The notes under the pieces: model-generated
The model's database searches: none
Told to the model about the DNA's origin: nothing
What the model saw: the letters and a program-made list of their open reading frames with translations, nothing else
Position numbers and translations under genes: made by a program
Assembly: GCA_031399065.1 (NCBI GenBank)
Contig: JANNOM010000013.1
Span: 68,036 to 132,035, forward strand
Reading direction: 5' to 3'
Source: JADCRZ01 sp031399065
GTDB taxonomy: Bacteria; Bacteroidota; Bacteroidia; Chitinophagales; Chitinophagaceae
DNA length: 64,000 nucleotides
Shown: positions 35,533 through 45,031 of the stretch, one piece after another
How positions within the stretch are numbered: position 1 is the stretch's first letter
Layout of the letters: every line of letters begins with the position of its first letter

Positions 35533-36675
35533 TTACTTTGAACTTATCCATTTTAAGCACACCGGCTTTTCTACCAATATACGTTTACCGGTATCAGTGA
35601 GCAGACCCGTACGCGCATCCCGACGGAAGATGACCACATCATTGCTATCCTGGTTGGCGACGAGCAAAAAGTTACCACTGGGGTCGAAATTAAAATTACG
35701 GGGTGTTTTGCCCAGGGTGGATTGAAAGCCTTTCAACGTGAGTTTACCCGAGGTGGGATTTATGGTAAAAATAGCGATAGCGTTGGACTGTGTCCGGTTG
35801 GAAGCATATAAAAATTTTCCATCAGAGGATACGTGAATGTCAGCAGACCCTTTTTTCCCGGTATAGTCGCCGGGGTGCGAAGAGATCGTTTGCAATTCGC
35901 TTAATTGGCTGTCGGCATAACTGAATACTGCCACGCTGCCTTCCATTTCCTGCATCAGGTAAACGAACTTTCCATTGGGGTGAAAAGATAGATGCCTGGG
36001 TCCTGCTCCGTCCTTTACTTTAAAAAAAGGTTGCCGGGAAGGGGAGAGTTGACCGTCACGATCATTAAAATCGTACAGCACCACTTTGTCGGTACCGAGG
36101 TCGGGCACCAGCAGTTGTTTATAATCAGGTGAAAAAAAAGTGGAATGAACATGGGGCTTGGTCTGCCTGTCCGGATCTGTACCCTTGCCCTGGTGTTGTT
36201 TAATGCTTACCGCCTCGCCCAGCGATCCATCGGAACCAACGGGCAACACTGCCACGCTGCCACCGGTGTAATTGCCTGCTGTGACCCATTTACCGGTTTT
36301 ATCGATTGCTACGAAGCAGGGATGGTCTCCGCCGGAACCATGTTTGTTCAGAAAGCTAAGGGTTCCTTTACTTTTATCGAAAGCGAAAGCAGCGATGCTG
36401 CCGGGATTATCCAGACTGCCGTTTTCGTTTACCGCGTAAACATATTTTTCGTCTGGCGAAACGGCCAGAAAAGAAGGATTATCTGTTTTAATTACACTCA
36501 CAGGAGCAGCACTGCCTGTTGCGTGATCGAACCGGTAAACATATATGCCTTCGCTTTTCCCGGATGTATAGGTGCCGATAAGGAGGAAGGGCGCTTTCTC
36601 CGAACCCGTTCCCGTTTGTGCCACTGCAATGGTGCTGAATAATGTAGCCATGGTAACAATTGATAATTTCATCAT
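35533..36675 (-). CDS. beta-propeller lactonase-family protein, secreted
   Basis: The 380-residue protein has a signal peptide (about 1-20, ending AVAQ) and the seven-bladed propeller pattern of the YbhE/6-phosphogluconolactonase-like lactonase family. That pattern includes GTYTSGKSEGIYVYRFD, NPSFLAVSPDEKYVYAVNE, GPRHLSFHPNGKFVYLMQE and the final blade TPRNFNFDPSGNFLLVANQ. Because it is exported, a role in 6-phosphogluconolactone hydrolysis is unlikely; the substrate is unknown. It is divergent from the HD-PycTM operon across a 175-bp spacer. Confidence 0.88.
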   Translation of the reverse strand: MMKLSIVTMATLFSTIAVAQTGTGSEKAPFLLIGTYTSGKSEGIYVYRFDHATGSAAPVSVIKTDNPSFLAVSPDEKYVYAVNENGSLDNPGSIAAFAFDKSKGTLSFLNKHGSGGDHPCFVAIDKTGKWVTAGNYTGGSVAVLPVGSDGSLGEAVSIKQHQGKGTDPDRQTKPHVHSTFFSPDYKQLLVPDLGTDKVVLYDFNDRDGQLSPSRQPFFKVKDGAGPRHLSFHPNGKFVYLMQEMEGSVAVFSYADSQLSELQTISSHPGDYTGKKGSADIHVSSDGKFLYASNRTQSNAIAIFTINPTSGKLTLKGFQSTLGKTPRNFNFDPSGNFLLVANQDSNDVVIFRRDARTGLLTDTGKRILVEKPVCLKWISSK

Positions 36676-36802
36676 GCAAGCCTTGTTGAATGAAGCTCAA
36701 ATATCGGTAGAACTTCCGTAAAAAAACATGCCTGTAAAACTAAAGAGGTTCATAGCGGCATTTATACCAAAATTTTACCGGTTTGTACAGATCACTTAAC
36801 TT

Positions 36803-36828
36803 TAACAGCATTAGAACTGTTATGTTTT
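36803..36828 (+). promoter_or_regulatory. dyad and -7-like box upstream of the HD-PycTM operon
   Basis: TAACAG (36803-36808) and CTGTTA (36817-36822) form an inverted repeat with an 8-nt spacer. A -7-like TATGTTTT (36821-36828) overlaps its right edge. The ATG of the first operon gene is 23 nt downstream. A repressor operator is possible; no -33 box was found. Confidence 0.35.
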
Positions 36829-36850
36829 GCAGGTACACAAACCCACCACA

Positions 36851-38080
36851 ATGAATTATTCTTCACTGATAGAGCAGGTAAGCAATTATATCACCGGCAC
36901 TTTTACGGATCATGCAGGTCAGGCTTTGTATTATCATAACCTGAAACATACCGAACAGGTGGTAAACAATGCAGGCAGGATAGCCACTCATTACAAGTTA
37001 AACGACCGTGATTATTTTACCGTGATCGCAGCAGCCTGGTTTCACGATATAGGGTATAACCTGGGACAAACCGCCGGCCATGAAGCTACTGGCGCCGCCC
37101 TGGCAGATGATTTCCTGCGTCCGAGAGGGGTGGACGAACCTACGCTGCTTGCTATCCGCAACTGCATACTTAGTACCCAGATGCCGCAGCGACCTGTTAA
37201 CCTCTGCGAGCAGATCGTATGCGATGCCGACCTTTATCACCTGGGCACTGACAGTTTCCCCGGCATGAATAAACTGATGCGAAAAGAGATGGAAGAAAGA
37301 CTGGGCAGGAAAATAAGTAAGGGCGAATGGCGTAAAGGAGCTATCCGGCTCCTGGAACAGCATCATTATCATACAGACTATGCCCGTCACCTGCTGGATG
37401 CCGGTAAGGCCGAAAACCTGCAGCAGTTGAATGAAAAGGAAAGGGAGGAAGATCCTGCCGCGCCTTCCCGGGCCTTGACACCACCTTCATCTACGTTATA
37501 TAATGAAGGTCAGCCGAATAACATTGAAACAAAGAAGCCAAAATCCGACCGTCCCGATAAAGGCATCGAGACCATGTTTCGCGTAAGTTCCAGTAATCAT
37601 CAGCGACTAAGCGATATGGCAGATAATAAGGCTCATATTATGGTAACTACCACTTCCATTATCATTTCTGTATTATTGAGCGTGTTGCTGCGCAAGCTGG
37701 AAGACAATCCCTACCTAACCATCCCCACCATGATGCTGCTGACCGTTTGCCTGGTTACGATGGTATTTTCTATCCTGGCTACACGGCCCTCTCTGCCTCA
37801 TGGTACATTTACCCAGGCTGATGTAGATAACCAAAAGGTAAACCTGCTTTTTTTCGGCAACTTTTACCGGATGCCTTATAGAGATTATTATGCCGGTATG
37901 GAGAAAGTGATGGACGACCGGTCGTTCCTTTATGGCAGTCTTATTATGGATCTTTATTCCCAGGGCGTAGTGCTTGGACGAAAGTTCAGGCTGCTGCGTA
38001 TAGCTTATAATGTGTTTATGTTTGGTATCGTAATTTCGGTGGTCGCTTTCGCGGTAAGTGCCGTGTTTTTTGCGCATTAA
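36851..38080 (+). CDS. HD-domain phosphohydrolase fused to a Pycsar-type membrane effector (PycTM)
   Basis: The 409-residue protein joins two parts. Residues 1-185 are an HD domain with the metal ligands His33, His65-Asp66 (WFHDIGY), His77 and Asp125/Asp127 (CDADLYH). Residues 235-409 match the Pycsar effector domain (formerly DUF5706): FRVSSSNHQRLSDMADNKAH, and membrane helices at about 263-281, 289-310 and 387-408. In Pycsar antiphage systems, cCMP or cUMP from a cyclase activates such effectors to damage the membrane. Fusion to an HD domain suggests a built-in enzyme that could remove the signal. No classical pyrimidine cyclase gene is adjacent. It is the first gene of a tight four-gene operon. 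A dyad precedes it. The start was chosen at the ATG at 36851. Confidence 0.87.
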   Translation: MNYSSLIEQVSNYITGTFTDHAGQALYYHNLKHTEQVVNNAGRIATHYKLNDRDYFTVIAAAWFHDIGYNLGQTAGHEATGAALADDFLRPRGVDEPTLLAIRNCILSTQMPQRPVNLCEQIVCDADLYHLGTDSFPGMNKLMRKEMEERLGRKISKGEWRKGAIRLLEQHHYHTDYARHLLDAGKAENLQQLNEKEREEDPAAPSRALTPPSSTLYNEGQPNNIETKKPKSDRPDKGIETMFRVSSSNHQRLSDMADNKAHIMVTTTSIIISVLLSVLLRKLEDNPYLTIPTMMLLTVCLVTMVFSILATRPSLPHGTFTQADVDNQKVNLLFFGNFYRMPYRDYYAGMEKVMDDRSFLYGSLIMDLYSQGVVLGRKFRLLRIAYNVFMFGIVISVVAFAVSAVFFAH

Positions 38081-38097
38081 TGTTTTAATCTACTATT

Positions 38098-38994
38098 ATG
38101 CTGACACCTATACACCGGTTATTACCTTTGCTGGCAACGGCTTTGCTGTTGGCCGCCGCCTGTTCTTCACCTGCGGAACAGAAGGAGAACGAGAAAGAAA
38201 AAGAGAAGGAGGCAGCCACCCTGAGCGAATACTATCTTGCCAATCCTGACAAATTCAACCTGCCGGAAAGCCTGCACGAAGTGTCCGGCATTACCTTCAG
38301 CAAAAACAACAACGACACAGTATACGCCATACAGGACGAAGAAGGTAAAGTGTTCCGGCTGGCATGGAACGTAAAGAAGCAGTACAATTCCAAATTCGGT
38401 AAAAAAGGAGACTATGAAGATATCAGTATCCTCGGCAACCTGGTGGTGATACTTAAAAGTAACGGCACCCTTTATACATTCCCTTTTTCCGATGCTATAT
38501 ACGAAGAGGTAGACAGTGCCGTGGAATGGAAGCAACTGCTGCCGGAAGGGGAATATGAAGGTATGTACGGAGATGAACTGTCTGGCAAACTCTATGTTAT
38601 TTGTAAAAACTGCCCGCAGGATAATAACCGCGACAGTGTTTCAGGCTATATTTTACAAGTAAAGGATTCCGTTTACCCCGCAGGCAGCTTCCATATCAAT
38701 GTAGAAGAAATTAAATCTTTCACCGGCAAGGTTAAACGCGGCTTTCGTCCTTCCGCCCTGGCGAAAAGTCCGCTTACGAACGACTGGTACATTCTTTCAG
38801 CGGTTAATAAACTATTGATCGTTACCGATGATACATGGAAAATAAAAGAGGTGGCAGACCTAAATGGCAACCAGTTCAACCAGCCGGAAGGTATCTGCTT
38901 CGATGCAGCAGGCAACCTGTATATATCCAATGAAGGCGACGACCTTACTGAAGGTAACATTATAAAATTCGGGCATTTAACGAAACCAGAATAA
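38098..38994 (+). CDS. SdiA-regulated-family lipoprotein
   Basis: The 298-residue protein has a lipoprotein signal (cleavage before the Cys of LAAAC), a Glu/Lys-rich spacer (about 28-42) and then a beta-propeller-like SdiA-regulated domain. That domain opens with LHEVSGITFSKNNNDTVYAI and ends with FNQPEGICFDAAGNLYISNE. Family members lie close to phytase-like propellers; their substrates are not established. It lies 17 nt after the HD-PycTM gene and 10 nt before the phosphoesterase gene, so these genes are likely co-transcribed. Confidence 0.85.
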   Translation: MLTPIHRLLPLLATALLLAAACSSPAEQKENEKEKEKEAATLSEYYLANPDKFNLPESLHEVSGITFSKNNNDTVYAIQDEEGKVFRLAWNVKKQYNSKFGKKGDYEDISILGNLVVILKSNGTLYTFPFSDAIYEEVDSAVEWKQLLPEGEYEGMYGDELSGKLYVICKNCPQDNNRDSVSGYILQVKDSVYPAGSFHINVEEIKSFTGKVKRGFRPSALAKSPLTNDWYILSAVNKLLIVTDDTWKIKEVADLNGNQFNQPEGICFDAAGNLYISNEGDDLTEGNIIKFGHLTKPE

Positions 38995-39004
38995 CAATCA
39001 ATAA

Positions 39005-42000
39005 ATGAAATATTTTTTACTACTATTCTCTTTATTCCTTTATTTGTTCACCCAGGCGCAGGATAGTGTCCGTTACCGGGTGATCTTAATAGGCGATGCC
39101 GGGGAAATGAACATCCGTCAGCGTAAAACATTAGACGATGCGGCAGCCCATATCCTTCCGGATAAAACTTCTGTATTATTTCTCGGAGATAATATTTATC
39201 CCCATGGCATGCCCCTTCCGGGAAGTAAAGAGGAAAAACGGGCACAGGAAATTATAAGTTCTCAATATAAACCCATGCGGGCCAAAGGAGCCCCTGTATA
39301 TTTTATACCCGGCAATCATGACTGGGACCGGTCTGGTCCGGAGGGTCTGGCGAGGATAAAAAGCCAGTGGGCGTTTCTGGAAGAACAGGGAGACTCCCTG
39401 CTAAAGCTGGTGCCCCGCAACGGCTGTCCTGATCCGGTAGCCATCCCACTTACCGACAGCCTCACCATTGTCGCTTTCGACAGCGAATGGTGGTTATTTC
39501 CCTACAGTAAAGTAAACCCCGAAGCGGAATGCGATTGTAAAACGAATGCGGATATCGTGTCCCGTCTCCAGCAACTGGCCGACAAGAACAGGCACAACGT
39601 GGTGCTGCTGGCTTCGCACCATCCCTTCCAGACCTATGGTGTGCATGGAGGCAGGTTTACGTTAAAAGATCATATTTTCCCGCTTACTGCGGTCAATAAA
39701 AACCTGTATATACCCTTACCCGGTATCGGATCGCTGTATCCTTTTCTTCGATCCACTTTTTCCAATCCGGAAGATGTTAAACATCCCTTGTACCGGAATA
39801 TGATCCGTAGCGTGGATGGTGCTTTCGGCCGTTTTCCCAACCTGTTGCATGTGTCGGGTCACGAACATGGGCTGCAGTTTATTAAAAACACCCAGGTGCA
39901 GATCGTGAGCGGGGCCGGTGCTAAACGTTCCAACGCCAGAAAAGGGATGGGCTCCGTGTACGCTGATGCCACACAGGGATATGTTACGGTGGATATGATG
40001 GATAACAATACCTTATCACTTCATTTCTATACCTGGGCGAGCGATACGCTGGGCAATACTTATAACGACACACTGCTTTATACCACTGTAAATATAAAAG
40101 ACCTGCCCGTTCCTGAAAGAATAAAGTCAGACAGCGTGGTGGTGCAGGTACATCCTTCCTACGCCGGCAAATCAGGTGCCCACCATTTTTTCTTCGGAAA
40201 AAATTACCGGGAGGAATGGGCCGTTCCCGTCACCCTGCCCGTGTTAAGACTCAGCGAATTGCACGGGGGCCTTACGCCCTTGCAGGAAGGTGGCGGTATG
40301 CAGTCGAAATCGCTGCGACTGGCCGACCCTTCCGGTAAAGAATGGGTGATGAGAAGCGTGGAGAAAACGCCGGATGCATTACTGCCGACTGCTTTCATGG
40401 AAACGTTCGCCCGCGATTGGCTGGATGATGTTACCAGTGCACAGCATCCCTTTTCTGCACTAGCCGTACCGCCCATTGCGCAGGCCGTAAAAGTACCGCA
40501 TGCCCACCCGGTGATCGGCGTGGTATCACCGGATAAAAACCTGGGTATTCATGAAAGGAAATTTGCCGGACTGGTGATGTTGCTCGAGGAGCGCGAACCG
40601 CTGGGAGAATCGGACAATACGCTTAAAATGATGAAGAACCTGCAAAAGGACAATGACGATAAAGCGGATGGGAAAGAATTTCTGCGGGCCCGTATGCTGG
40701 ATGCGTTGCTGGGCGACTGGGACCGCCATGCAGACCAGTGGCGCTGGTATAACAAGGCGGACGACAAGCATAAAAAATACATAGGGGTGCCGCGCGACAG
40801 GGACCAGGTATTTCATCTGACCCAGGGGCTTATTCCCAAATTGGCTTCCAAAGAATATGTATTGCCCACGCTCCGGAACTTCGATGAAGGTATCAGGCGG
40901 GTGGACTGGCTGCTATTTAAAACAGGATTTATCAATGCCTATCCCCAGTTCCAGTTTAGCCGGGATGATTGGACCCAAGAGGCCTTCCGTTTTCAGAAGA
41001 TGGTGACCGATTCCGCTCTGGAAGCAGGACTGGCAGCCATGCCAAGGCCGGTATATGAGATCCGCCATGGAGAGTTGCTGCATAAATTGAAGATGCGCCG
41101 GGAGCACCTGCCTGCCGCGATGGACAGGTATTACCGGTTTATCCAGAAAGTGGCGGATATACGCACCAGCGATAAAAACGAACGGGTAAAGATAACCGGT
41201 AGCCCGGATGGCGACCTGCAGGTAATCGTCCATAAGATCAGTAAATCCGGAGAGATAGAAGAGGAACTGATGGATAAAACATACGACCGGCATTTAACCA
41301 AAGAAGTTAGAATATATACGGGTAATGGAAACGATAGTGTAATACTGGACAACAGTACTTCGTCCATTAAACTCCGCCTCATAGGCGGTGGGGATACCAA
41401 GCATTATGCCGTACGTTCTTCCAGGAAAAAAGTGTTCCTGTATAACCGGAACAATGCTTCCGTTTTTTCCGGCGATAGTTCCCGCATTCGCAAAACGATA
41501 TCGGATGATAGCCTGAATACGGCTTTTACACCGGTAAATTTGTATAATACCCTGATGCCGCTTGTTTCCGTCGGAATAAATGCCGATGATGGTTTTATAC
41601 TGGGGGCTGGATTTAAAAATACCCGCCAGGAAGGATTCCGTAAATATCCCTATGCGGGCCTGCAGCAATTATTAGTGGCACATTCATTTTCCACTAACGC
41701 CTATAAACTGCGCTATACCGGCGAGTGGATCGAATGGCGAGGCAAAGCCGACCTGGTGATCCATGCGCTGATAAAGGCACCCAACAATACCGTCAACTTC
41801 TTCGGGCGTGGCAATACAACCATATTGGATAAAACGGGCAATTACGTAAACTATCACCGCACCCGCTTTGCCACTTACCAGCTAGATCCCGCCTTCCGCT
41901 GGAGAAATAAAAAGGGTTCTTCCGTGAGCATAGGGCCTTCCTTGTATTATTACCGTTTTGACGCGGATGATAATAAAGGAAGATTTATCAATAACGTATC

Positions 42001-42607
42001 GCAAATAGGTTCTTACGACAGCAGCACGATCGGTGAAAACAAATTGCATCTTGGTTTTGTTACACAATATCTGAGTGACAAACGTAATAGCAAAATACTT
42101 CCGCAGTGGGGCACGTATGTTAATATCCGTTTACAGGTTTATAAAGGTATAGGCGAATACGCCGGCGATTTTGCGCAACTGATACCTGAAGTGGCATTGT
42201 ATAAAAGCATCGGTCCGGGGTCGGCCATAGTGATCGCCGAACGGATAGGGGGCGCGATCAGCGTCGGTAAAACGGCTTTTTACCAGTCGGCCTTTCTCGG
42301 TGGCCAGGAAAACCTGCTAGGGTATCGCCAGTACCGTTTTGCGGGCAGACACAGTTTATACAATAACCTCGAAATGCGCATCAGGCTGGCCAATATTGCC
42401 AGTTATATTCTGCCCGGACAGGTAGGATTAAGCGGTTTCTGGGATGTGGGCAGGGTATGGGAAAAAAACGAGGATTCGGATAAATGGCATAGCGGTGTCG
42501 GCGGAGGCATTTATTTTGTGCCAGCGTCTATTGCTTCCTTTAACTTTGCCATGGGATATTCCAGGGAAGGATGGTATCCCTATTTTACCATGGGATTCAG
42601 ATTCTAA
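39005..42607 (+). CDS. multidomain protein: metallophosphoesterase, kinase-like middle, outer-membrane barrel
   Basis: The 1200-residue protein has a signal peptide (1-18). The N-terminal metallophosphoesterase carries every expected motif: GDAG (Asp31), GDN (Asp62, Asn63), GNHD (Asn104, His105), ASHHPF and GHEHG. The middle (about 400-690) contains LLGDWDRHADQWRW with Asp571, Asp573, Arg574, His575, and PRDRDQ with Asp598 and Asp600. This recalls catalytic and metal-binding loops of HipA/CotH/Fam20-like kinases. The C-terminal third (about 850-1200) is beta-rich and ends like BamA/TamA-type barrels (GGQENLLGYRQYRFAGR, terminal Phe). The phosphoesterase would thus be displayed at the outer membrane. 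The kinase-like reading is inference; the first and last parts are firmer. Confidence 0.83.
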   Translation: MKYFLLLFSLFLYLFTQAQDSVRYRVILIGDAGEMNIRQRKTLDDAAAHILPDKTSVLFLGDNIYPHGMPLPGSKEEKRAQEIISSQYKPMRAKGAPVYFIPGNHDWDRSGPEGLARIKSQWAFLEEQGDSLLKLVPRNGCPDPVAIPLTDSLTIVAFDSEWWLFPYSKVNPEAECDCKTNADIVSRLQQLADKNRHNVVLLASHHPFQTYGVHGGRFTLKDHIFPLTAVNKNLYIPLPGIGSLYPFLRSTFSNPEDVKHPLYRNMIRSVDGAFGRFPNLLHVSGHEHGLQFIKNTQVQIVSGAGAKRSNARKGMGSVYADATQGYVTVDMMDNNTLSLHFYTWASDTLGNTYNDTLLYTTVNIKDLPVPERIKSDSVVVQVHPSYAGKSGAHHFFFGKNYREEWAVPVTLPVLRLSELHGGLTPLQEGGGMQSKSLRLADPSGKEWVMRSVEKTPDALLPTAFMETFARDWLDDVTSAQHPFSALAVPPIAQAVKVPHAHPVIGVVSPDKNLGIHERKFAGLVMLLEEREPLGESDNTLKMMKNLQKDNDDKADGKEFLRARMLDALLGDWDRHADQWRWYNKADDKHKKYIGVPRDRDQVFHLTQGLIPKLASKEYVLPTLRNFDEGIRRVDWLLFKTGFINAYPQFQFSRDDWTQEAFRFQKMVTDSALEAGLAAMPRPVYEIRHGELLHKLKMRREHLPAAMDRYYRFIQKVADIRTSDKNERVKITGSPDGDLQVIVHKISKSGEIEEELMDKTYDRHLTKEVRIYTGNGNDSVILDNSTSSIKLRLIGGGDTKHYAVRSSRKKVFLYNRNNASVFSGDSSRIRKTISDDSLNTAFTPVNLYNTLMPLVSVGINADDGFILGAGFKNTRQEGFRKYPYAGLQQLLVAHSFSTNAYKLRYTGEWIEWRGKADLVIHALIKAPNNTVNFFGRGNTTILDKTGNYVNYHRTRFATYQLDPAFRWRNKKGSSVSIGPSLYYYRFDADDNKGRFINNVSQIGSYDSSTIGENKLHLGFVTQYLSDKRNSKILPQWGTYVNIRLQVYKGIGEYAGDFAQLIPEVALYKSIGPGSAIVIAERIGGAISVGKTAFYQSAFLGGQENLLGYRQYRFAGRHSLYNNLEMRIRLANIASYILPGQVGLSGFWDVGRVWEKNEDSDKWHSGVGGGIYFVPASIASFNFAMGYSREGWYPYFTMGFRF

Positions 42608-42609
42608 TT

Positions 42610-45030
42610 ATGCATACAGAAGTACTTAATATGGCTCCTAACGTGCCACCCGGGAACTTCCCCGAGTCGGTACTCTCTTTTCGTCCCTTTATCAATTACC
42701 TTAAAAAGCGAAAAGACAATAAAGACAATCATAAAGCGGGTTTTTTTGCTTATATAACAAGTGAATTTGAAAAATATCCGGAACTGCAGCAGGCCGTCGA
42801 AGTAGAGGAAATGTATAAGTACCAGGGTTTGCTCGAACTGATTTACAACTGCCTTTCCCCTATGATAGAGGATGAAGAAAAACATCTATGGGCCCTGAGC
42901 CAGCCACTCAATCCGAATGTGTTTTTCAGCACACAGGCATTTTATAGCCTGGTGGTGAATATGTCTACCGGCTCGCTCCGTAAATCGATCGCTTCCAAAA
43001 CAGTGGAAGAAATTACGGAAAACCAGCAGCGATTTTGCTACTCGATCATCCTGGAAAGATGTTACGGCCTTCCCGGTTATTTCAAGCATGAGACAGTATA
43101 TTCGCTGGAGAATGAAAATACGGGGTTAATGCATTACCATAAAATGAAGATGGATACCCGGTTTATCGAAGTGCAGGCTAAAAGCGGTTTCCCCGACTTT
43201 GATATCAGGCTGCTGCAATCCGGTGACAACTACGATCATGATGCCCTGCTGCCGCTTCTCCGGGAAAAATTGCCTTTACACCTGTTTACCTTTGAAGGTG
43301 TAAGCATCGTAAGTATCACAGATATAACCGTACAGTACGCCATCGATAATATCAGGAACAGTATCCTTAACCGTGCTTCACTGGAGGATGAACACTGCTT
43401 TTACAGTGTTATCCACTGGCTTAAAACGATCGTGGCCAGTAACGATATAGAATTTGGAATACTTCCGGTACTGCAGATCAATAATAAACTCATATTCGAT
43501 GAAAGCACCTGCTCACATAGCGTGCTTATGGAAACCGCCCGTCAGTTTACCGATGCGGAATCTGTATACCTTTCCATGGCCGAAAATTATTTTAAAGACC
43601 CCAAACGCGTATTCTGGGGTAAAGTAGAAGAGGGAGATGAACATAAAAAAGTATATTTAAAAATATTAAAAGCGGCCGGAGTCAAAAGTTATGCACTGAT
43701 CCCGCTGAACTATAACTCTACACTGGCCGGGGTGCTGGAAGTGTATACCAATCAAACTGATCTGCTCACGGAAGCCCTGCTGGCACTGTTAGACCCTGTA
43801 ATACCGCTGCTTTCGCAGTTGCTCAAAAATAGTATCGGCGAGTTTAACGAGTGCGTCAACCAGGTGATACGGGAAAAGTTTACCTCTCTGCAGCCCGCTG
43901 TGCAGTGGAAATTCAACCAGGTCGCCTGGCACTACATCAGGGATATGCACCTTTTGCAAAAACGGGTAGACATAGAAGAGATTGATTTCGGGAATGTATT
44001 TCCGCTCTACGGCGCAGTAGATATCCGCAATTCGACCATCGAGCGTAATGCCGCACTCATCAGGGATTTTAAAGTGCAGTTCAATGTATTGGCCGGCGTA
44101 TTGAAGGAATTAAAACAGTTATCAGGGTTCGGACTGATCGATGAAAAGATATTCCTTACTCAAACATGGATGCCTATCCTGGATGGTCCCTCGGGTGGTA
44201 ACCAGGAGATAAGGCTGAACGATTTTTTTGAAAATAATATACACCCTTTCCTCAGGCAGTTTGCCAAAGGCAACCCGGAATATACCCGGATCACCGAAAA
44301 ATATTTTGATGCCATTGATGATAAAACGGGTATCGCTTTTGAAAGCCGCCGCCAGCTCGAAACTTCGATGAACACCGTAATATCTTCCGTGAACTCTTAC
44401 CTGGAAAGCATGAAAACGGAAATACAACAGGCTTATCCCAGCTACTTCGAGAAGTTCCGGACAGACGGGGTGGAGTATGATATTTATATCGGTCAGTCCA
44501 TAGCCCCTGACAAACCCTTCAGCGAAATATACCTGAAAAATCTCCGTCTGCTGCAACTCACTTCTATGGCCGCCATCGCGAAGCTTTCGCATGCGATGAT
44601 AGAACATCTTCCCAAACGAGTGGAAACGACACAACTGATCTTCATTCATTCGAGTCCGATAGATATCAAATTCCGGACAGACGAGAAGCGCTTTGATGTG
44701 GAGGGGGCTTATAATATCCGGTATCATATCATCAAGAAGCGCATCGATAAAGTGCGGATAAAGGTTACCAAAGAAAGACTGACACAGCCCAATAAGATAG
44801 CAATCGTATATTTCAGTCAGAAAGAAGCGGAGGAGCAGACCGGTTATATCAGGTACCTGCAGCAGCAGCATCTGCTTAGCGACGACCTTGAAGAGCTGGA
44901 ACTGGAAGAGTTGCAGGGCGTAAATGGTCTGAAAGCATTACGGGTGGGAGTGGTGCAGGACAGTGATAAAGCCACCAACGATATGATCAACCGGTTACTT
45001 AAGGAAGATAGTTTGAAGATCGGAGAGTAA
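42610..45030 (+). CDS. large GAF-like protein with a cyclase-like motif
   Basis: The 806-residue protein has no signal peptide or clear membrane helix, so it is probably cytoplasmic. A GAF-like stretch lies at about 280-420 (KILKAAGVKSYALIPLNY, LAGVLEVYTNQTDLL). Residues 463-480 read NVFPLYGAVDIRNSTIE, with Asp471, which resembles the first metal-binding strand of class III nucleotide cyclases. The rest of a cyclase core is not recognisable. The C-terminal part has YFEKFRTDGVEYDIYIGQS and two more beta-rich segments. The gene starts 2 nt after the phosphoesterase-barrel gene and ends the HD-PycTM operon. I recognise the architecture from this phylum but no assigned function. Confidence 0.7.
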   Translation: MHTEVLNMAPNVPPGNFPESVLSFRPFINYLKKRKDNKDNHKAGFFAYITSEFEKYPELQQAVEVEEMYKYQGLLELIYNCLSPMIEDEEKHLWALSQPLNPNVFFSTQAFYSLVVNMSTGSLRKSIASKTVEEITENQQRFCYSIILERCYGLPGYFKHETVYSLENENTGLMHYHKMKMDTRFIEVQAKSGFPDFDIRLLQSGDNYDHDALLPLLREKLPLHLFTFEGVSIVSITDITVQYAIDNIRNSILNRASLEDEHCFYSVIHWLKTIVASNDIEFGILPVLQINNKLIFDESTCSHSVLMETARQFTDAESVYLSMAENYFKDPKRVFWGKVEEGDEHKKVYLKILKAAGVKSYALIPLNYNSTLAGVLEVYTNQTDLLTEALLALLDPVIPLLSQLLKNSIGEFNECVNQVIREKFTSLQPAVQWKFNQVAWHYIRDMHLLQKRVDIEEIDFGNVFPLYGAVDIRNSTIERNAALIRDFKVQFNVLAGVLKELKQLSGFGLIDEKIFLTQTWMPILDGPSGGNQEIRLNDFFENNIHPFLRQFAKGNPEYTRITEKYFDAIDDKTGIAFESRRQLETSMNTVISSVNSYLESMKTEIQQAYPSYFEKFRTDGVEYDIYIGQSIAPDKPFSEIYLKNLRLLQLTSMAAIAKLSHAMIEHLPKRVETTQLIFIHSSPIDIKFRTDEKRFDVEGAYNIRYHIIKKRIDKVRIKVTKERLTQPNKIAIVYFSQKEAEEQTGYIRYLQQQHLLSDDLEELELEELQGVNGLKALRVGVVQDSDKATNDMINRLLKEDSLKIGE

Positions 45031-45031
45031 A

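Noticed and set aside
36851..45030. Calling the operon a complete Pycsar system
   Set aside because: A Pycsar system needs a pyrimidine cyclase; no recognisable one is present, so only the effector-like domain is claimed.
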